Positions 59,717 to 64,000 of a stretch of DNA of 64,000 nt are shown here, piece after piece; within the stretch, counting starts at the first letter, position 1, and every line of letters starts with the position of its first letter. Position numbers and translations under genes: made by a program. The notes under the pieces were generated by a model, which searched no databases, was not told where the DNA came from, and worked only from the letters and a program-made list of their open reading frames with translations. Origin of the DNA: Cenococcum geophilum 1.58 (Eukaryota; Ascomycota; Dothideomycetes; Gloniales; Gloniaceae); NCBI GenBank assembly GCA_001692895.1, contig KV748267.1, positions 186,001-250,000 of the forward strand, read 5' to 3'.

Positions 59717-60203
59717 AGGCTAAAAACACTAAATAGGTTAAAATAGCTAAATAAAGGATTTTAAATATCCAGCTTAAATAAACGCCTATTAGAGGCATAG
59801 TTGGGCTCTATTATAGATATAATATATAGAGTAAGAGATAAGCTTTTAAATAGAAGTATTAGCAAGCTAAGCAGCGCTATATTAGGGGGCGATATATAAC
59901 GTTAAAGGCGATTAAACTATTATCTACTAGTAAGGCTATATAGCCGTTATATAAGGCGCCTATAATCCCTTAAACCCTTAAAGAGAAATCTACCTTGGCG
60001 CTTGGTAATTGGCTGCTAAAGCTAGCGCAAGCTCTAACGCCTGCGGCGTATATTGGGCTACGGCGCCGGTCGCTAATTGGCTTAGGAGTTTATAGGAATT
60101 ACAGGGGTTACAGAGGTGTGGCGGTGCCAGCCGCTGATTGGCTCAGGTGTTTGCAGGAGGTAAAGTGGATTTTCTCTCCGAGGGTCTGAGTCAACTAAGA
60201 TAA
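59717..60203. mobile_element. Right end of sequence X with TIR-like terminus
   Basis: The end reads, inward on the minus strand, TTATCTTAG…CAGACCCTCGGAGAG (60203-60170). It resembles the foldback element's TTATCTCAT…CAGACCCTCGGGGGAG (10085-10113). Three gctaattggct-type subterminal repeats lie at about 60003, 60070 and 60132, as in DNA transposons whose transposase binds subterminal sites. The matching left end was not found, so X may be a truncated autonomous or related element. Confidence 0.5.
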
Positions 60204-60839
60204 CGCCTACCGGATCTCCTTCAATAAGGTACACCTTCCATAATCCAACATGACATTGTCCAGAAGAAAAACTTGAATACTGCCACATGTCCGAAATATC
60301 AGCCTCTTAACGTTCTTCAGCTGCTTTCAATGGCTCCCTGTACGGCATACGAAGACGGCTAATCCAGACCATGCACGTCGCGGGACTTGAAAAGAGATCA
60401 TCGGAACGCTGAGATGAGCTTGGAAGCCTGACGAGAATGATCTACAAGGAAATTGACATAGAGCTTCCGTTATCCCTCTTGTTTGTTCGACAGAACGGTC
60501 ATCGCAAGCATCAAGACGAAACGGCCATGTATTTTGGACGGGGATGATACAGACATTTAATCTTGCTCGAGCGATAAAGATTGACAAAGCTATATGATAC
60601 GGGGTCTTGCACTGCCAGGCGTGGAATTTAAGCATTACACATGTTATAAAGGATGAAGACATGCTATTTGACGAATTAAAAAGGTTCTAATCAGAGTCTA
60701 CATCCACTTCCATTACACTGACGTTATCAGCAGCAAATACCTTGCCTATTGTATCACCCTCTTGAAAGCTAAATGAAAACTTTACCGCTATCTTTGGTAT
60801 AGAGTTCCCAAATGGAACACATAAACCACTATCAATCCG
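60204..60839. other. Intergenic region and 3' flank of the oxidase gene
   Basis: GC-normal, single-copy-looking sequence. It presumably includes the 3' UTR and terminator of the oxidase. Open frames here (e.g. minus 60662-60327) have no recognisable domain and no supporting splice structure. Nothing further can be supported. Confidence 0.5.
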
Positions 60840-63002
60840 TTAAGAGGAGGCAGCAGCGGCGGCATTCACCACCTCGAACTCTCGAACCTCGAGAAACTTG
60901 TTGGCGCCATGCTTCTGGAGCCGCCCGGATACCTGCACCGCCACTCCCGGATGTTCTGCCACTGCCGCAGAGAGCTGTGCGTACGCGTCGGCCTCAACAT
61001 TGGATCTCGGTTTAGGGGCCTTCGCTGCCCTGTCCCACTCGATTTTGCTGGTTGCCTGGAACGGCTCAAGGACCAGTTCCGGACGGGTCGACGTGCTGGC
61101 CAGCGTCAGCTGCTCGCCGGTGTCGAGCTGTTTTTTGGTCACCACGCCTGAGAGTGTCATTTCGATCCCGCGCATATCGTACGCGCCACTGGCAATCTTC
61201 TGAAACTCACTCCGCCACAAGTCGATGTCGGGCAGGATGTCCTGCCGCAGGTAGACGAAGGCGACAGAGTCAACTTGGTTCGGCATCGGGCGGACGACCT
61301 CGACGTCGCGGATATGCTGCAGTGCTTCGAAAGCCCCACCCCAGCAGGGACCGAGACCATACGGACAAACAGGTGTAAGGCCTACAACGACGGCTGGTCG
61401 CTCCTGTCGCTCCTGTTCGGAGATGATTTTTTCGTTGAGCGCTGGAATGTTGATCTCAACATGTTGTTCCACGGCTGTGCGTCTCGCAAGGACTGCCGCA
61501 GACGTGGGTGGTGCTGGTGTACTGGCTGGTTTGATGCGGATAATGGGCGCCACCGATGGCACACCTTGCTGGTTCAAGACGAAAAGCATATAGTGGCCTG
61601 GTGGGGCGAGGTTGGCGTTGGCTGGAGCCTGTACGGCGACCTTCGAGCCCTCCTGTTGGAAATCCAGGAATATGAGTAATTGGTTCATGTTGCATGCATG
61701 CGTAACGGAACCGAGCCGTACCCAGCTCACCCTCGCGATTACGTCATTGGCGCCGACAGTGACTTCGAACTTCTGACCGTAGCTGATCTCGGGCGGCGGG
61801 TTTGAGATGGTCGGCCGGGGGGCGGGGCCCTTGTCGTTGAACAGGTAGGGCGGCCTGAACAGTTGCGCACTCTTGAGGGAGTCTTTGGCCGCATTAGGAT
61901 TGCTCCCAATTGCGAATTCTCCGCTACCGGCCGAAAGGACTTGGCCATCGGGCAGCAGCAGTGCGATGGAGTGGTAGCAGCGATCTGCATCCTCTTTGGC
62001 CATCTGGGTCCATTGCTTGCTAACGGGGTTCCACAGCTCGGGTACATGCACAGGCATGCCGGTTTCTAGATTATTGAAACCCTTGCCTTGGGTACCTCCA
62101 GTCACCAGCACGGTGCCGTCAGGCAACACGGTGGCGTTGTGCTGTCGGCGTGCAAACCTGAGATCCGCCGTCGTCGTCCACTTTGGCGTTTCGGCGATCA
62201 AATCGATGATCTCTGTCATCTTGGTGGGAGGATCGGAATCGCCACCTCCGCCACCAATGTACATAATCTTACCTTTGTCGTACATAACCGAAGGGGCGTA
62301 TTCGCGCCCGCCCGCCGTGCGTTCCGGTCCATCTGTTGTCCAAGCACCTATACCGCCGGGAGTGTTCACATCGAGAAACCGCGACCGTGCCTGCGGCCCA
62401 GCCATGAAGACTCGGCCCTTTGGATCGAGATGTAGTCGCGGATAAAGAGAGAGAACACCGGCACCGGGGCTTGCGACGGGCACCCAGTTATCTGTGCCCC
62501 AGATCTGCGGGTTGGGGTTAGGGGCGGAGTTGTTGGTTGTGTTGCCCGAGATGGAGAGCACGCGGCCATCAGGTAAGGTCAGAGCGGAAGGATACCAGCG
62601 ACCCGCATTCATAGGCGCCTTGGCGGACCATGTATCGGCGACGGGATCGTAAACACAAGCCTGGTCGAGCCCATTACCATCGGAGATATGTCCACCGACG
62701 ATGAGTAGGCTGCCATCCGGCAGAAAGCAATGTCCGGAGCAGAAGAGATTTACGGTTTCGGCTTTAGTGCCAAGCGGTTGCGACGCGGTGGCCTTGCTCT
62801 TGCCGGTGCTGGGATCCCAGATAAAGGCTTTGGTGAAATGCTCGTTCAGCGACTCGGGCTTGGTGTCCTTGGGATTGGAGCGCCGACCCCAATAGAGTAC
62901 CTTGCCGCTAGGCAGCAGGCTGGCGTGAGCAGCGACATTTTCGAGATCGAACAGTGGTCCCCATTGCCCGACGTCTTCTGCAGCTGCCATCTTTGCTTTC
63001 AA
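60840..63002 (-). CDS. Copper-radical oxidase (galactose/glyoxal oxidase type, AA5) with extra C-terminal domain
   Basis: An intronless 720-residue ORF. Kelch-type beta-propeller repeats (LPDGSLLIVGG, LPDGRVLSISG, LPDGTVLVTGG, LPDGQVLSAGS) are followed by the immunoglobulin-like DUF1929 domain (about 396-492). The copper and radical ligands of the family are present: Cys88 (LFCSG) and Tyr137 (GRWYPS) for the thioether, Tyr343-His344 (CYHSIALLLPDG) and His435 (VTHACNMNQ). The enzyme would oxidise alcohols or aldehydes to aldehydes or acids with O2, releasing H2O2. No signal peptide is visible, unusual for a family that is mostly secreted. Residues about 505-720 form an additional domain (with CPYGLGPCWGGAF near 546) that I do not recognise. 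Met5 is an alternative start. The lack of introns is compatible with bacterial acquisition but is not proof. Confidence 0.88.
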   Translation of the reverse strand: MKAKMAAAEDVGQWGPLFDLENVAAHASLLPSGKVLYWGRRSNPKDTKPESLNEHFTKAFIWDPSTGKSKATASQPLGTKAETVNLFCSGHCFLPDGSLLIVGGHISDGNGLDQACVYDPVADTWSAKAPMNAGRWYPSALTLPDGRVLSISGNTTNNSAPNPNPQIWGTDNWVPVASPGAGVLSLYPRLHLDPKGRVFMAGPQARSRFLDVNTPGGIGAWTTDGPERTAGGREYAPSVMYDKGKIMYIGGGGGDSDPPTKMTEIIDLIAETPKWTTTADLRFARRQHNATVLPDGTVLVTGGTQGKGFNNLETGMPVHVPELWNPVSKQWTQMAKEDADRCYHSIALLLPDGQVLSAGSGEFAIGSNPNAAKDSLKSAQLFRPPYLFNDKGPAPRPTISNPPPEISYGQKFEVTVGANDVIARVSWVRLGSVTHACNMNQLLIFLDFQQEGSKVAVQAPANANLAPPGHYMLFVLNQQGVPSVAPIIRIKPASTPAPPTSAAVLARRTAVEQHVEINIPALNEKIISEQERQERPAVVVGLTPVCPYGLGPCWGGAFEALQHIRDVEVVRPMPNQVDSVAFVYLRQDILPDIDLWRSEFQKIASGAYDMRGIEMTLSGVVTKKQLDTGEQLTLASTSTRPELVLEPFQATSKIEWDRAAKAPKPRSNVEADAYAQLSAAVAEHPGVAVQVSGRLQKHGANKFLEVREFEVVNAAAAASS

Positions 63003-63075
63003 CGTGGGTGAGTGGAATGTAATACTAGCTAATGTTTAAGCTCTCTTGAGTTTAAGGACGAGAGCAAGATCGCGC

Positions 63076-63400
63076 CTACCGTGGAATGACTGTGTACGCG
63101 GTTGATGGTTTTCGAAAAGAACACACCGCGGGGATGGGAAAGAGGGGCGTGTTCGAATGACTTGTAATCTTCATCTTCCCGGGTTCCATGCTCTTCGCCC
63201 AGCTCTTCAGCTTCTCAATTCTCCCTTCTGCAGCTGTCAGCTTATGCAGCTCTCTCAGCTCTTTCAGCTCTTTCAGCTCCATGTTATCGTTGTGTCTATC
63301 AACGCGGAATAAACCGACAACAGCGCCAGCGACCCCCAGCAACCCTGCATATCTTGAGAGTTTGAGTGGATTCTTAGCAAGTCACGGCCATGAGCATCAT
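63076..63400 (-). CDS. Possible small single-pass, coiled-coil protein (gene model uncertain)
   Basis: The minus-strand frame reads NPLKLSRYAGLLGVAGAVVG, then FRVDRHNDNMELKELKELRE and RIEKLKSWAKSM, to TAG at 63078-63076. That is a short hydrophobic segment followed by a Leu/Glu/Lys heptad-like helix, reminiscent of small mitochondrial inner-membrane proteins. No ATG precedes the hydrophobic part in frame. A first exon starting MYRETRDRVSTLADGL (about 63514) could be joined by a very short GT-AG intron, but this is weak. It ends 74 bp upstream of the oxidase start, same strand. It could equally be a remnant. Confidence 0.35.
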
Positions 63401-63514
63401 CTCGACTTGCACACAGGTTGGTGTATCGCCAGAGATCCTGGTGGCTTTGCTGACTCTGGAGGACAACCCGTCTGCTAGGGTGGAAACTCTGTCCCTCGTT
63501 TCCCTATACATAGC

Positions 63515-63830
63515 AACACCGGTTGTGATGTCGAATCTGTCACAGGGAACCAGCGTGGTCACCCATAGAGGAAAGATATGAGAAGCTGAAAAGTAGTACC
63601 GAGAGGTATGGTTTTCGTGACAGGCTGCATTAACAGGCTTTGACCGATATCTGGGGGTCTAGAATTCTCTGCAGCCACAGCTCTCGCTTAACGAGAACAA
63701 AAGGATCTGGGCACGCCGTGGATGCAGATCGGTCTTACCACGCTAAAGGGTGGGTCTACCATAAGCGCTAATGCACAATCCCTGCACGGGGCAGCCTCAG
63801 CTGAAAATATAAGATTACGTGGTCAACCGA
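63515..63830. other. GC-normal flank without a recognised gene
   Basis: Composition is like the neighbouring island but no recognisable reading frame was found on either strand. The boundary to AT-rich sequence lies near 63830. Confidence 0.5.
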
Positions 63831-64000
63831 GCCCAAATTGCTTATCCCACTATATAACTTACCTCCTAGCTCTAAAATAAAACCAACTATTATAGGTAAC
63901 TAGTTATAATATATTCTAATTTAAATAGATCTATCTAATAATTACTAGCTACTAAATTTCTTTAGTAATAATAAAAATAAGTTTAAAATTAATTTAGAAG
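63831..64000. other. AT-rich tract resumes
   Basis: Stop-dense, CpG-poor sequence like the other RIPed tracts. Too short to classify. Confidence 0.7.

Noticed and set aside
60898..62569. Multiple open frames antisense to the oxidase gene
   Set aside because: They are typical GC-rich shadows of the long conserved minus-strand ORF.

Overview
The window looks like a filamentous ascomycete chromosome with a 'two-speed' layout. Short islands of GC-normal, intron-bearing genes sit in long AT-rich tracts made almost entirely of transposons. These carry the signature of repeat-induced point mutation (RIP): conserved Trp (TGG) and Gln (CAG/CAA) codons have become TAG/TAA, YLDD has become YLDN, and LTR pairs differ only by transitions. 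Spliceosomal GT-AG introns of about 50-90 bp, CTRAY-like branch sites and fungus-specific protein families support this. No rRNA, tRNA, CRISPR or bacterial operon was seen.

Layout. 1-4.3 kb: a RIP-degraded Ty1/copia element running off the left edge, then AT-rich sequence. 5.0-15.2 kb: a gene island. It holds a small broken ORF, a gasdermin-like pore-forming protein (5624-6469, +), a convergent subtilisin-like protease with an NLR-type helical N-terminal part (6525-about 9.7 kb, -), an 898-bp hAT-like foldback element (10085-10982), a five-exon zinc-finger/ZZ/coiled-coil protein (11212-14691, +) and a RIP-killed nucleoside 2-deoxyribosyltransferase-like gene (14873-15215, -). The gasdermin/protease pair matches the arrangement known for fungal het-Q1/het-Q2, where the protease cleaves the gasdermin to trigger cell death.

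17.2-60.2 kb: nested retrotransposons, resolved here by LTR pairs and target-site duplications (TSDs). Copia element A (17182-23228, -) has 197-bp LTRs. A truncated Ty3/gypsy copy B' (minus strand) is interrupted by an ORF1-only LINE (24020-26395) and by chromovirus D (26883-34991), which itself carries a second ORF1-only LINE (32356-34519). An old sequence X carries chromovirus E (37603-52994) and chromovirus F (53732-59711). E in turn contains a LINE 3' end fused to 1.6 kb of GC-rich sequence (38704-41370) and a complete gypsy element B (46135-52596), which contains a non-RIPed solo LTR (47430-47632).

60.2-63.8 kb: a second GC-normal island with an intronless copper-radical (galactose/glyoxal oxidase-type) enzyme that has an extra C-terminal domain, and a possible small helical membrane protein upstream of it. 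AT-rich sequence resumes at about 63.83 kb.

The most interesting system is the gasdermin-protease cell-death module next to remnants of other immunity-type genes. The protease gene carries a perfect 179-bp tandem duplication which alternative splicing could remove.
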